Shown: piece by piece, positions 22,160 through 33,315 of the stretch | Layout of the letters: the number at the start of each line of letters is the position of its first letter | Position numbering within the stretch: the first letter of the stretch is position 1 | Origin: Quillaja saponaria | Lineage: Eukaryota > Streptophyta > Magnoliopsida > Fabales > Quillajaceae | Reading direction: 5' to 3' | Assembly (NCBI GenBank): GCA_029379385.1 | Contig: CM055607.1 | Coordinates: 10,354,001-10,418,000, forward strand | DNA length: 64,000 bases | Program-made: the position numbers and the translations under genes | The notes under the pieces: generated by a model | The model's input: the letters and a program-made list of their open reading frames with translations, nothing else | The model's database searches: none | What the model was told of the DNA's origin: nothing

Positions 22160-25110
22160 GAGGTCAACAGGCATAAATGGATAATCACTAGGGAAAAATA
22201 AAAATAAAGTCGTACGGAAAACGTTTAAAATAATTTTAGCACAATTTTGATTCCCCAAATTCAAAAGCTAATAGCCTAATCCTAGCTAGTACCAAACAAT
22301 GGGACCATGTTTGAAATAGTTAGTTTAGTAATCATGGATTTGTTTTTCTATCTAGTTAGCCTGCCGCAATTGTCTTCTTGTTCATAAATTGAAGTTTAAT
22401 TTATGGAACACGTTTGAAATAGCTTTAGCACATTTAATTGATTCTCCCAATTCATAGCTATCTAGTACGCTAGCCCGGTCCTAGGATAAATCAATTGAAT
22501 TTGTTTGGAATAATTGCTAGTAATCGTGGATTAATTTGTTTTAATTTCTAATTACTCTCAATACCTACTGTTAGGGATAATTAATCAACCAAGCTAATTG
22601 TCACCAAGCTTTTATTTATTTATGTTTTGGTTAAATAATATGGTCATTTTGACATGCCAAAAAACATTAAATATAATACATGTCATTACTATTAGTTTTT
22701 AGTAAACAATAAAAGAATACACTGAGATGCTATCAATATCCAAAAACTCAAAATATTTAAAAATATTTCATGAAAGAGAGCATTCATTATCACAGTCAAA
22801 TTTTTTAGGGCCATAACGTATTAATTAGCATGAATTTTTTTTTTTTTCCTAAAACACCTTTATTTACTCTATTTGACTTATTTTATTCAATATTTATTAT
22901 TTCTCTCTCTATATCTATATTTTTCAAGAATTATATTCCCTTCCCCTCTATGTTTTTCACTAAATATACTTTTATTATATTTACTTTTTTCTTAATTACA
23001 TTAACCTAGAGTAACCTTTAATTATTATTTCATAGTATAAAAATATGAAGTCTTCATTTTTTGTTTTTTGGTAAGGCTTTGTATTTCTTGGTGCATGAAT
23101 TAGCTCTAAGGAGCTTGTATTTATAGTGCATCAATGTGGATGTAAAGTTTGAATGTATGATGTATTACATAGGATATATTTCAAGAATATGCATGTTAAT
23201 ATAAAATGTCAGGCATGTCAGGCAAATTTAAGAGAAAATTTTATATATTCTATTAAATAGATAATGTGCTCATCATAATGGTATATCAAATTAAACTTTA
23301 TATATTTAAGTGGTTCAAAATATTTTATGTATCAATTTCTTTTCTCATAACAATGTTATTTATGCATCAAATATATAAAATATTTATTCCTCTATATATA
23401 TAGTATCCAACTTGTGTTCTAAATATTTATCATAATTAATGATCATTTAATTTGTTTCTATTTGCTTCATCACCGAATTACTTATCTATTTGACATTAAA
23501 ATTTAGAAAGCGAAAAGTTGTTTATTAATAATAATACATTAAAAATAAATTCAGAAAAGAACACCACACACGCTGATTGCGTTCACTTAATAATTTACAT
23601 GATTAATGTTTCAGGCCTCCGTTGTCTTTTAATTAATTAAAATCAAATTTCCAGTGCAGAGACAACTTTTGATGTGGAAAATAGAGAAGGAAGTTTCGAT
23701 TTAACATAATTCATATTAATTAAGGTTTCTGGCTTTCTTGTCTTTTATAAAAAACAATTGAAAATTGTTTAATATATAGCCGCCACCCAAATAATATTGT
23801 AATAAACGTACCTACTACTGTGCTTTTTATATTAATCGGTATTTGTTTTTAGGTTGGTTTGTCCTTATATATATAAACAGTTTCCAGGTCGGCGTACTGG
23901 TTGGTTCCCACCTTATCTCAAGTTTCTTCTTTTTTTTTAATCAGTATATGCAGCACGTCCTGAAATTACATAATTCTTATTTCAATGATAATTAATTTAT
24001 ATTTATTTTTAATTTGTTGTTCACGAGTTAAATATATTTTGGTACCAGAGAATGCTTTTATACTGGACCATTTTATTTTTATTGAAACTTGGTTTTCTTG
24101 GTAGAATTAATTTGATTCAATGAAAATTGTTTCACTATTTACTTGAGTGTGAGTGTGAGTCTTGTATACATGTGTAAAACTCAGGTATGAAATAACTTCT
24201 CTCCCATTTTTGTAAATTAATTTTGTAAACTCTATGGTTTTACTTTTTTAATATAATTCTTATTATTATTTATATCTTCTTCACTCTATCTGTTGACACT
24301 TACGAAACACTCAAAAAGAAAAAATTTATTTCTCTCAAAATTTTCTCATATTAACAGTTTTGATTGGTGTTTTTCTAAAAAAAAATTCCTACACTAATTA
24401 ATTTTTTTTAATTTACTCTCTATACTTTATAAACAATAATATACCTTAATTTACTCATACTCTTAATTTTTTGGTATTTTTTAAAATCTTTTTTCTTAAA
24501 AAATTATTATAATGACTAATTCTTTGGATGATTTGTTTTACTGTCTATTAGAATAGATGATCAATTATATAAAAAAATAATAATAAAAAAAAAAAACAAA
24601 AGCAAAAAGAGTATAAACCAAGTCAGCTATTAGTATTGATGGCAAATTTTTTTTTATTTTTAAAATTGCTTGATCAATAAAAAGATATATGCATATTCAA
24701 CAACAACAAAAATAAATATATATCTATATATATATGTAACAAAATATGTTTTCAAAAGTTAAAAATTTACAATTTATAATATAATTGTCAGGTTTACATA
24801 AATAAAATTAACAGGAATAGATATGTAGCACTAGTGACATCAAGGGATCCTATTAAAATTTTATTATTTTAAGACTTTGCCTTTCTCCACTCAAATGCTT
24901 TATCAATAAAACTAACGACTAATTGATATTCTTCAATGAGTTACATGTTTTTGGTTTGCTTTTTTTTTTTTTCCAATCAAATGCACTATTGTTGTCAAAG
25001 ATTTCAAAAAAGTTGCTTTTAAAGAGATTTGTTTTTTGAGACAAACATTTTGAGACTAAATTTATGATTATAATATCATTTTCTATGGTTAGTGAATTAC
25101 CAATGCTTTA
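22160..25110. other. Intergenic: cluster module and duplicated block
   Basis: No intact gene. About 22290-22560 is the cluster module (TAGTAATCATGGATTTGTTTT, CTGCCGCAATTGTCTTCTTG). From about 22970 on, the sequence parallels 14447 onward as a diverged second copy of the same block, including a Kunitz promoter relic listed separately. Confidence 0.65.
23047..23200 (-). pseudogene. Kunitz gene relic: promoter and start (MKTS type)
   Basis: The minus strand has an ATG at 23055-23057 giving MKTS before the family match ends. Upstream are GCACTATAAATAC (about 23118-23131) and the same following sequence as at 14.6 kb. It is the paralogous copy of the 14526-14690 relic, duplicated with the block. 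Confidence 0.7.
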
Positions 25111-25544
25111 AGTTTGGTTTGGTAATGCTTTTTTGGACAGTGTTTATGCTAATGAAAGACATAAGTTCATTTTTTATGTTTGGTAAATAAAAAAGTGGGG
25201 TGCTTTTGCTCTGAACTTTTAAAAGCACTTAAAGGGGTATTTGTAAAAACTAGCTTTTTGCTTTCAAAATTTTTAAAACTAATATAACCTTAATTTTTAA
25301 TAAAAATTCATATTTATCTATTTATTAATTAATGCAATAGATTAATTATCTTTTTTTTTATTATCAATATCTATTATAATAAATTTAAATCTATTATAGG
25401 CTTTTATTTATTGATAGCAACTTTTGCAATTATTTTTTCAAACATTAATGCTGTAACTTTTTAAAAGCAACTCTAAGAGAGCCATGAGAACATAATACTT
25501 CTAAAAAAGTTACAGCATTACCAAACTAAGCCCCAAAAACTTTA
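25106..25544. mobile_element. MITE of about 430 bp with a matching empty site
   Basis: Perfect 13-base inverted repeats GTTTGGTAATGCT (25117-25129) and AGCATTACCAAAC (25514-25526) lie just inside the borders. CTTTA flanks both sides (25106-25110 and 25540-25544). The paralogous block near 16630-16665 runs through the same flanks (GGTTAGTGATTAC, then TTTAGGACAAAATTGA) without the element, which places the insertion after the block duplication. No open frame is inside. The superfamily is not certain. Confidence 0.78.
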
Positions 25545-25654
25545 GGACAAAATTGATAAAAAAGAAAAAAAATAATACTTTTATAGGACTATAAATGTCA
25601 TAGTGCCTTCAAATAATTATTTACACATGCCTTGTGGGTAACCAGGAGCTACCA

Positions 25655-25663
25655 CTATAAATT
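25655..25663 (+). promoter_or_regulatory. TATA box of the truncated 25.7-kb Kunitz copy
   Basis: CTATAAATT in the same context as at 10979 and 16807, about 75 bases upstream of the ATG. Confidence 0.7.
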
Positions 25664-25737
25664 CCATACTCCTTCCCTTGGATATCACTAACTCATTTAC
25701 AAACCAACAAAAGAAAAAAGAAAAAAGAAAAAAGAAA

Positions 25738-26286
25738 ATGAAGAAAACTAGTCCACAACTACTAGCACTCTCTAGCTTTATAATTCTGCTTTCTTTCATA
25801 TCCGCACAACCATTTCTTGCTTCTGCTGAGCTTGTGCTGGACTCAACTGGTGAGCCACTTCAGTGGTCTAATAATTACTATGTCTTACCACATAATTGGA
25901 GACCTCCTGGAGGTGGTCTTAGCCTTGGCACCCATAACAACAACTCCTGCCCACACTATGTCACCCAAGAAAGATCCGAGGTTCAAAACGGCCTACCAAT
26001 AAATGTTACACCCATTTATTGCAAGTGTGTTAATATAAACTTTTACATTAACACAAACAAATGGGATGAACTTGGACAGATTAAAACTAAGAAATATGAT
26101 TTGGACCACTTACGAGGTAAATTAAAACAAAGCCTACCTATCTACCCCAAAAAAAAAAGAAAAAGAAAAAGGAATATGTTCTACACAAAAAATATGTATC
26201 ATTTTAATGGTCAATGGTCTCTGGTTAGTATGATATTTCTATTTATTTTATTCAATCCAATTAAACTTAGATTATTCATACCATGA
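25738..26286 (+). pseudogene. Kunitz gene truncated and fused to 3' flanking DNA
   Basis: Residues 1-90 are a good MKKTSP-type Kunitz protein: MKKTSPQLLALSSF signal, VLDSTGEPLQW, YYVLPHNW, GGGLSLGT, NNNSCPHYVTQE and NGLPIN. At about 26005-26020 the coding sequence jumps to DNA that in the intact 11.0-kb locus lies about 560 bases past the stop (TTGCAAGTGTTAATATAAAC at 12286). The frame stays open through that former spacer for about 90 more codons, rich in Lys and Arg (KKKRKRKRN), to a stop at 26284-26286. The deletion removed the second, third and fourth cysteines. The 182-residue chimera is unlikely to fold as a trefoil. The upstream open frame to 25678 covers leader sequence only. Promoter and TATA box are preserved. 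Confidence 0.9.
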
Positions 26287-26985
26287 TTAAAAAAATTTAT
26301 ATAAATTTCAACTTAAAACCTTCTTCTATAAAATATGTTTTATGGAACATGTACGCTTTGAAATAATTTTAGTACATTTAATTGATTCCCCTAATTCATA
26401 GCTAGCTAATATGTAGCCTGGTCCAGGACAAATCAACTGGGCCTGTTTGGAATAATTTGTGAGTAATCGTAGATTAATTTATTTTAATTTCTAGGTAGCC
26501 GTCATTGTCTTCTTGTGATTAAATCCAGATAAATTCATTGAAATCAATACTATCAATACCAACTGTTTCGGATAATTAATTAACCATGTCATCACTATTA
26601 GTTTTTAGTAAAAAAATTAAAAGAATATACTGAGATACTGTCAATATCCAAAGGCTTAAAATGTTTTAAATTTCATCAAATACGAATATAAAATTCTGTC
26701 TTTATCAATCCAATACGAAGTTCCTCATTATCAATGATGTCCAGTTGAAGGTTACCGGAAAAATCCTTAAACAACATGAATTGCAAACTTCTAAGTTATT
26801 AGGCCACAATACCCATTGATACATATAGCACGCGATTTGCTTGTAAGTGTGTATTATTTCCAACCTACCGCAAATATTTAATAATCCTAGAAACACTTCA
26901 ACTTATAAGTGAAAGATTAAAAAAAAAAATAAAAAATTGAGTTATCCGTGTAAAATTTTTTATTTTCTTTCTTTCTCTAAAAATA
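26287..26985. other. Intergenic spacer with cluster modules
   Basis: No gene. It follows 18240-18905 closely (TATGTAGCCTGGTCC, CATTGTCTTCTTGTGATTAAATC, CAATATCCAAAGGC, ATCAATGATGTCCAGTTG). The homology ends where the LINE begins. Confidence 0.6.
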
Positions 26986-29945
26986 CTCAACTCAACTCAA
27001 CTCAATTAAGCCTTAAATTCCCAAACTAGTTAAGGTCGGCTATATGAATCATTTTCCTCCATTCGCATCAATCAAAGACAAGATTTCATTAATTCCTAGC
27101 ACAGCCATATTTTCTCGATTACTGCCCCCCAGTGTAAGTTTCGGTCTCCCCTTTCCCCGTCTAGCACCTGGCACCTGGACCAAGTCACCTTCTTAGCTAC
27201 TGCGTCCATTGGCCGACGTTGGATGTGTCCAAACTAACGTAGACGATTCTCCCTCATTTCTCCTCAACAGGTTGCTACTTCCACCTTCTATGAATCTCTT
27301 CATTCCTTATTCTATCATTTCTTGTATGTCCTGTCATCCATCTCAACATTCTCATTTCGGCTACTCCCATCTTATGCGAATGTTGCTTCTTAACTGCCCA
27401 ACATTCGGTACCATACAACATAGCTGGTCTCATTGCCGACTTATAAAATTTTCCTTTCAATCTATTCGGGATTTTAGGATCACATAAAACTCCCGAAGCA
27501 CTCCGCCACTTCACCCACCCTGCCTTAATCCTATGGTTTACATCATGCTCAATTGCACCATTTTTTTGTATAAATGACCCTAAATACTTAAACACATCCT
27601 TGGTAGGGATTGTCTGACCGTCTAAAATTATATCATTCGGGCCTCCTCTAGTTTCACTGAAATTGCACTCCATATATTCAATTTTTGTCTGACTCAATCT
27701 AAAGCCTTTAGATTCTAACGCGTTCCGCCACATTCCTAGTTTAGAATTTAAACATTCCCTAGTTTCGTCTACTAACACGATATCATCGGCAAATAACATG
27801 CACCATGGAGCCCTATCTTGAATATTATAAGTGAGTTCATCCATGACTAAAGCAAATAGGTAAGGACTTAAGGATGAACCTTGATGAACACCTATCGTGA
27901 TCGGGAACTCTCTAGTCATACCATCTACAGTACGCACCTTAGTCATTACTCCCTCATACATATCTTTAATAACTTCTGCATATTTAGTTGGGACCTTTTT
28001 CTTCTCGAGTACCCACCACAAGACTTGTCTTGGCACCTTATCATACGCTTTTTCTAAATCAATAAAGACCATGTAAAGATCCTTTTTCTTTTCTCTATAT
28101 TTCTCCATTAATCTCCTAAGTAGAAAAATAGTCTCCATTGTAGATCTTCCTGGCATAAAGCCAAATTGATCTCAGAAACTAAAGTCTCATTCCTAAGCCT
28201 ACGCTCAATCACTCTCTCCCACAGTTTCATTGTATGGCTAATAAGTTTTATACCTCGATAATTCGAATAACTTTGAATATCTTTATTCTTATAAATAGGG
28301 ATTAACGTACTCTTCCTCCACTCATCTGACATTTTCTTGGTTACTAAAATCTTGTTAAAAAGATTTGTAAGCCAAGTTACTCCAATATCTCTTAGGCAAC
28401 TCCAAACTTCTATTGGAATATCATCTGGGCCCAATGCCTTACCATTCTTCATCTTATACATAGCTTATTTAACCTCCTGAGCTCTAATCCAAGGAACAAA
28501 TCGATGATTCGTATCATCAAAGGTATCATCAAGGTCTCCAAAATCACCCCTTGACTCTTCATTAAATAAAGTATCGAAATAAGTTTGCCATCTCTCATTA
28601 ATCTAGTCTTCCTTAACTAAAACCCTATCAGCCTCATCCTTAATGCACTTAATACGAATTAGGTCTTTAGTTCGTCTTTCCCTTTGCTTGGCAATCCTAT
28701 AGATATCTTTATCTCCATTCTTTGTCTCTAACTTTTTGTAAAGTCCTTCGCAAGCCTTGCCTCTGGCTTCCCTTACCGCTTTCTTAGCATCTTTCCTAGC
28801 TTGTCTAAAACATTTATAATTATCTTCATTTCTACACTTGTGTAATCTTTTATAACACTCTTTTTTAACTTTAATAGCTTGTTGAACTTCTTCATTCCAC
28901 CACGATGTCTCCTTAGTCGGAGGTTCACGTCCTCTACTTTCTCCTAACACCTTTCTAGCCGTATTCCTGATACGACTCGCCATCTCATCCCAAATCATGT
29001 TAGGCTCACCCTCCACCCTCTAAGGATCACCCTGTAACATTTTATCTTTAAAAAGAGCCATCTTCCCTCCATTCAAATTCCACCATCTAGTCTTAATACA
29101 CTTATTACTTTTATGCTTTTGCTTCCGCCACTTAACGCCAACATCCACAACCATAAGTTTATGCTGAGACACTAAACACTCGCCGGGTAAAACCTTACAA
29201 TCCTTACAAATCGCTCTATCAACCTTTTTAGTCAAAACAAAATCTATTTGGCTCTTATTCGGCCCGCTACTAAAGGTGATTAAGTGCGATTCTCGTTTCT
29301 TAAAAAATGTGTTAGCTAAAATCAAGTCATACGCAACTGCAAAATCTAAAATAGACTCTCCACCCTCATTCTTAACGCCATAACCATATCCTCCATGTAC
29401 GTGCTCAAAACCCTCATTAGTACTTCCTACATGACTGTTCAAATCAGCACCAATAAACAATTTCTCACCTAAAGGTACTCTTTGAACTATTTCCTCTAAA
29501 TCTTCCCAAAAAGCCTTCTTAGTAGATTCTTCCAATCCTATTTGGGGAGCATAGGCGCTAATGATATTAAATGCCTCCTCGTCTATCATCAATTTCACTA
29601 AAATTATTCTATCACTTTTCCTCTTGATTTCAACAACCTCGTCATTCAAATTTCCATCAACAATAATCGCCACTCCATTCCTATTTCTAGTTTTACCGGT
29701 ATACCACATCTTGAATCCTGTTCTCTCTATCTCTCTAGCCTTTTCTCCTACCCACTTAGTTTCTTGCAAACAAGCAATATTAATCCTCCTTCTACTCATA
29801 GTATCTACAAGCTCTCTCAATTTACCAGTAAGAGTCCTTATGTTCCAAGTAGTTATGCAATCTATCCGACTAGCTCTTTACCCGACCCCCCTATGCAGAA
29901 CCCTTGCTATTTTGATTGATTGTCTTTTGTCTTTAGGACCGATGT
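26986..29945 (-). mobile_element. RTE-type LINE (non-LTR retrotransposon), degenerate
   Basis: The element reads on the minus strand from about 29945 to 26986. Its 3' terminus is a short tandem repeat, (CTCAA)4 on the plus strand at 26986-27005, preceded by the segment TTAAGCCTTAAATTCCCAAAC and then GGTCGGCTATATGAATC on the plus strand. This ending, and an endonuclease followed by a reverse transcriptase in one frame, are typical of plant RTE elements. Flanking spacer homologous to 18950-19040 is found on both sides, so it inserted into the repeated Kunitz spacer. TCTCTAAAAAT on one side and CTTCTAAAAT on the other may be an aged target-site duplication, which I could not resolve. AAATTAGCTAGATTG and following bases occur twice just outside the 5' end (29951 and 30049). 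Confidence 0.85.
27275..29880 (-). pseudogene. LINE endonuclease/reverse transcriptase ORF, broken
   Basis: From 29877 down, an AP-endonuclease-like domain shows TTWNIRTLTGKLRELV, ACLQETKW, GADLNSHVG and SQIDFVL. A TAG at 29020-29022 interrupts it. A Lys/Arg-rich linker (29016-28606) follows, ending in TAG at 28603-28605. A TAA lies at 28465-28467. The reverse transcriptase starts with MKNGKALGPDDIPIEVW and continues with STLIPIYKNK, SNYRGIKL. One base is missing near 28170, shifting to the frame with MPGRSTMETIFLL, YMVFIDLEKAYD, HQGSSLSPYLFALVMDEL and the catalytic FADDIVLV. It ends at 27275 with a further frameshift before the C-terminus. At least three stops and two frameshifts make it inactive. 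Domain order and motifs are clear. The clade is from recognition, not a computed tree. Confidence 0.9.
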
Positions 29946-30101
29946 AACTTGCTAAATTAGCTAGATTGATTTTCAACCTATACAAATTTTAATTTCTCTT
30001 CTAAAATATGATAGATTTATTGTCTTTTTTCTTTTAGAGAGTAAAACTAAATTAGCTAGATTGTTTCATACAAATTTTAATTTTCTTCTTTTTTTTCTTT
30101 A

Positions 30102-30215
30102 GCGGTAAGCTTAAACTTGGCACCATTAACAACACCACCCCCACCATATATATATATATATATGCCCACTCTATGTGAAACAAGAAGGATTGGAAGTCTC
30201 AAATGGCTGGCCAAT
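30102..30215 (+). pseudogene. Decayed Kunitz exon fragment
   Basis: AAGCTTAAACTTGGCACC, then AACAACACCACC, TATGCCCACTCTATGTGA and AACAAGAAGGATTGGAAGTC follow the GGGLSLGT-NNNSCPHYV-QEKSEV part of the gene. The homology stops at GGCCAATAACTC. A TA repeat interrupts it, at the same place as in the 19.04-kb fragment, so the two share a decayed ancestor. Confidence 0.75.
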
Positions 30216-32153
30216 AACTCTTACATGCATTAATAGAAAATTTATATGAATTTGCTCTTCAGCCTTTCTCAAAAATTTTAAACCTAAGAGATCTGGTTGG
30301 GGCTAATACCAATTAACGGGACCATGTTAGAAATAATTGAGTTAGTTTAGTAATCATGGATTTGTTTCTCCATCTAGTTAGCCTGCTGCAATCGTCTTCT
30401 TGTGCATAAATTGAAGTTATTGAAATAATTTTTTCACATTTACTTGATTCCCCGAATTCATACCTACCTAGTATTTAGCCCGGTCCTAGGACAAATCAAT
30501 TGGAACTGTATGGAATCATTTGTGAATATCCCCTGGATTAATTTCTAGGTAGCCGTCATTTCTTCCATTTGTGTTATAAATTCATAGTTCAACGTATGCT
30601 GTTGAGTGTCATATATAGCTTACTGTGATTAGATGATTAAAATTAATTAAATTAACAATAAATGAATACTTGTATATATATATAAAATATATATGCATGT
30701 GAGTAAAAATTAATTTCTCCCACATCATGAGTTGACTTGAACTTAGATCTTACCTCTTATGTTTGTGAGTAAATTAATGTATGTATAAATATATGTGTGT
30801 ACATAATAGGTGAGATTTAATCTCCACCATACATTTAAAAGTAACATTTAGATTTAGAAATTTTATATTGTTTTGTTTTATTCTTGGCTTCTTCTTGTTC
30901 TCGGCTATATTGCTCTGCTTCTCTTTGCTTCCTCTTTAGACCTGAACAATATTAGGCTGTGGGGATACTCAAAAGTAGATTATTTTTCCACATCTTTCTA
31001 TAATTTGTCCAAATAAAAATAAATTACTCCAATCTCTCATCAATTTTATCAGTATTACACAAATTTCTCCAAAAACTAAAAATTAAGATAAAGTGCCTAA
31101 AATACTATTTGTGTATTTTTATTAAGAGACAAATAAATTTTGAAATTATTCATTTCAATATTTTATTAGTCAACTTAAAAATATATATAAATAATCAACC
31201 ATAAAATAATAATACAACTAAAAAATGTTATCTACCTAGTCCTAGGACAAAGAATCAATGGGACCGTGTTTGGAATAATTTGTTAGTAATCGTGTATAGT
31301 GAGAAATAATATTTAGATCTAATTTTTCAATCTTGACTGCCCTTCATAGTTGTATAAATAAATAAAATTCAAGTTTTTTTTTTTTTTCTAATTCTTATTG
31401 TGCACTCTACACTAATCGTATATTTATTATTTCTGAAAAATGAGGTTTAAGACTAGAGATTAACAACAATAATAATGAGGACAAGAAAACCGGAAAACAT
31501 CTCTAATTAAGAGGAAAATAAGACTATTACAAAGACTATGAAATGAATAAATATTTTATATATTGCAAGGATATTTATATTATCAATTAATAGATCATGA
31601 TTATATATCAATTTATTGGATTAAAATAAAATGCAATAGTTAGTATGAAAAATAAATGGCACTTTCATATTTATTGACAATGTATAAATATTCTTAGATA
31701 TATATGTCATCAATTCATTCTTGTAGATGAATGTACACTGAACTTTTTAAGGAACACTTTGGTGGTGCCTGCAACTTTTGTGAAAATTCTTTATTTTGGC
31801 ACATGGTATTGAGAAATTAGAAGAGGATGAAAAGGAAGCAATTCACGATGTTTTTGTTTAGAACCTCTCTTTTGTGATCCAAAAGAAACAAAATTCTTAT
31901 TATTTTCGTTGATATATATATATATATAGCATGCGATTTACTAGCAAGTGTCTATTATTTTCAACCTAACGCACATATTTAATAATCCTAGAAACATAAA
32001 CTTATGAAAGGTTATAAAAAAATTAACATATAGTTATCCGTCTATAATTTTATATTTTCTTCTTTCTCTAAAAAAATAATAAATTTATCGTTTTTGCAAA
32101 GAAAAATTAGCTAGATTGTTTCATATAATATTTTATTTTCTTCTTTTTTCTTT

Positions 32154-32256
32154 GGTAGTGAGCTTAAACTTGGCAACATTAACAACACCACCATTTATAT
32201 GCCCACTCTCTGTGTTTATTTTCATCTGTATTTTTTAAATTTCTTTTTATGACAAC
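32154..32256 (+). pseudogene. Decayed Kunitz exon fragment
   Basis: GGTAGTGAGCTTAAACTTGG, AACATTAACAACACCACC and TATGCCCACTCTCTGTG are followed by TTATTTTCATCTGTATTTT, the former SPVFSRF region. The QEKSEV segment is deleted. It is the third member of the 19.04/30.10/32.15 kb relic set and continues into the same 3' side (TGTATTGCTTTCTTTGTGAA). Confidence 0.72.
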
Positions 32257-32649
32257 ATGTATTGCTTTCTTTGTGAATTTCGTCTCAAAATTTTTTGCAA
32301 ACTCACACTCTTATTTTTTTTTTCTTTCTCAAAAAATATAAGAATATTAAAAGACATTATCAATTCCGGCCGAAATATTTTGTTTGACATCCATAAATCA
32401 GTAAAGAAATAGAAAAAAAGTGACCCAAATGAGTGGAAGAAAATCTGCTTACATATAGTAATGCAAAATCTCATGAGAGAGGAATCATTTGTAACGAGAT
32501 TGTTTTAACAATGCGAATTCAAAAACATTTTCGGGCTTCATTTTAGGCCTTTCAACCTGAATTTGGACTCCTATTTTGAGGGCCAATTGATTATATTAAT
32601 GAGGATTGCCCTCTTTTTTTAGTCACTACAAGAAAAATGACATTTTCTC

Positions 32650-33115
32650 CACAAACCAAATTTGTGGGAAAGGATAATTGGAAAAAGCTTACTGACAAAT
32701 AATCCATGGATAATTTCTCATGGGTAATTCCCACAAACTTCAAAAGTTTATGGGTATTTCCCACAAACATTTGTCAGTAAATTTTGTGGGAAATTGTGAT
32801 GGGTGGTTTGTCAGTGAAATTGGTTTTCACCCACAAACCATTGGTTTGTGGGTGATACCCACCAACCTCATGGTTCGTGGGTGATACCCACCAACCTCAT
32901 GGTTTGTGGGTGATACCCACCAACCATTTAGTTTGTGGGTAATACCCACTAATCTCGTGGTTTGTTGCTAATACTCACCAACCTATATTTGTAGGTGTTG
33001 ACTGTGGGAATTACCCACAAACTTTATAGTTTGTGGGTAATTGCCACAGACACAAGTTTGTGGATAATTATTTCACATTATGTTTTTATTTTTAATTTAC
33101 CACAAGGTTTGTGGG
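32650..33115. repeat. Subterminal repeats, left end of CACTA element
   Basis: More than a dozen copies of GTTTGTGGGT or its complement ACCCACAAAC, often paired as GGTTTGTGGGTGATACCCACC, which is a partial palindrome. Such arrays bind the TNPA-type protein in CACTA elements. The spacing is about 20-40 bases. Confidence 0.85.
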
Positions 33116-33315
33116 TAAAACATTCCTGATTTTCAATTTTTTTTTTCATTAAATGAATCAAACCTATTAATAAACATCCATCCATATTATCCATAAAACA
33201 AATTCATCATAAATTTAAAGTTTTGTCAACATTTAATAAAAAGCATCACATAAACACACAATGTCAACATCTACATTTAAATAATTAAGCTAAGCCTAAT
33301 AGAACTATGAACTAG

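Larger units (their letters stand above)
29946..32623. other. Intergenic spacer with Kunitz fragments
   Basis: Two decayed Kunitz fragments are listed separately. About 30290-30560 is the cluster module (TAGTAATCATGGATTTG, TAGCCCGGTCCTAGGAC) and about 31225-31300 a shorter piece of it. About 32580-32623 matches 52000-52035, which serves as an empty-site relative for the CACTA insertion. No other gene is visible. Confidence 0.6.

Noticed and set aside
22082..22264. 61-codon in-frame N-terminal extension of the 21.4-kb Kunitz gene
   Set aside because: It spans the TATA box and leader, does not resemble a signal peptide and is absent from paralogues. The internal ATG at 22081 begins a standard signal peptide.
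25678..25737. Upstream start for the 25.7-kb Kunitz copy (MDITNSFTNQ)
   Set aside because: This is translation of the conserved 5' leader. The paralogues start at MKKTSP.
29561..29947. 128-codon plus-strand frame within the LINE
   Set aside because: It is the antisense shadow of the LINE endonuclease domain on the minus strand.
32640..33060. CRISPR-like appearance of regularly spaced short repeats
   Set aside because: The repeats are degenerate, palindromic GTTTGTGGGT motifs next to a CACTA terminus in plant DNA. They are transposon subterminal repeats.
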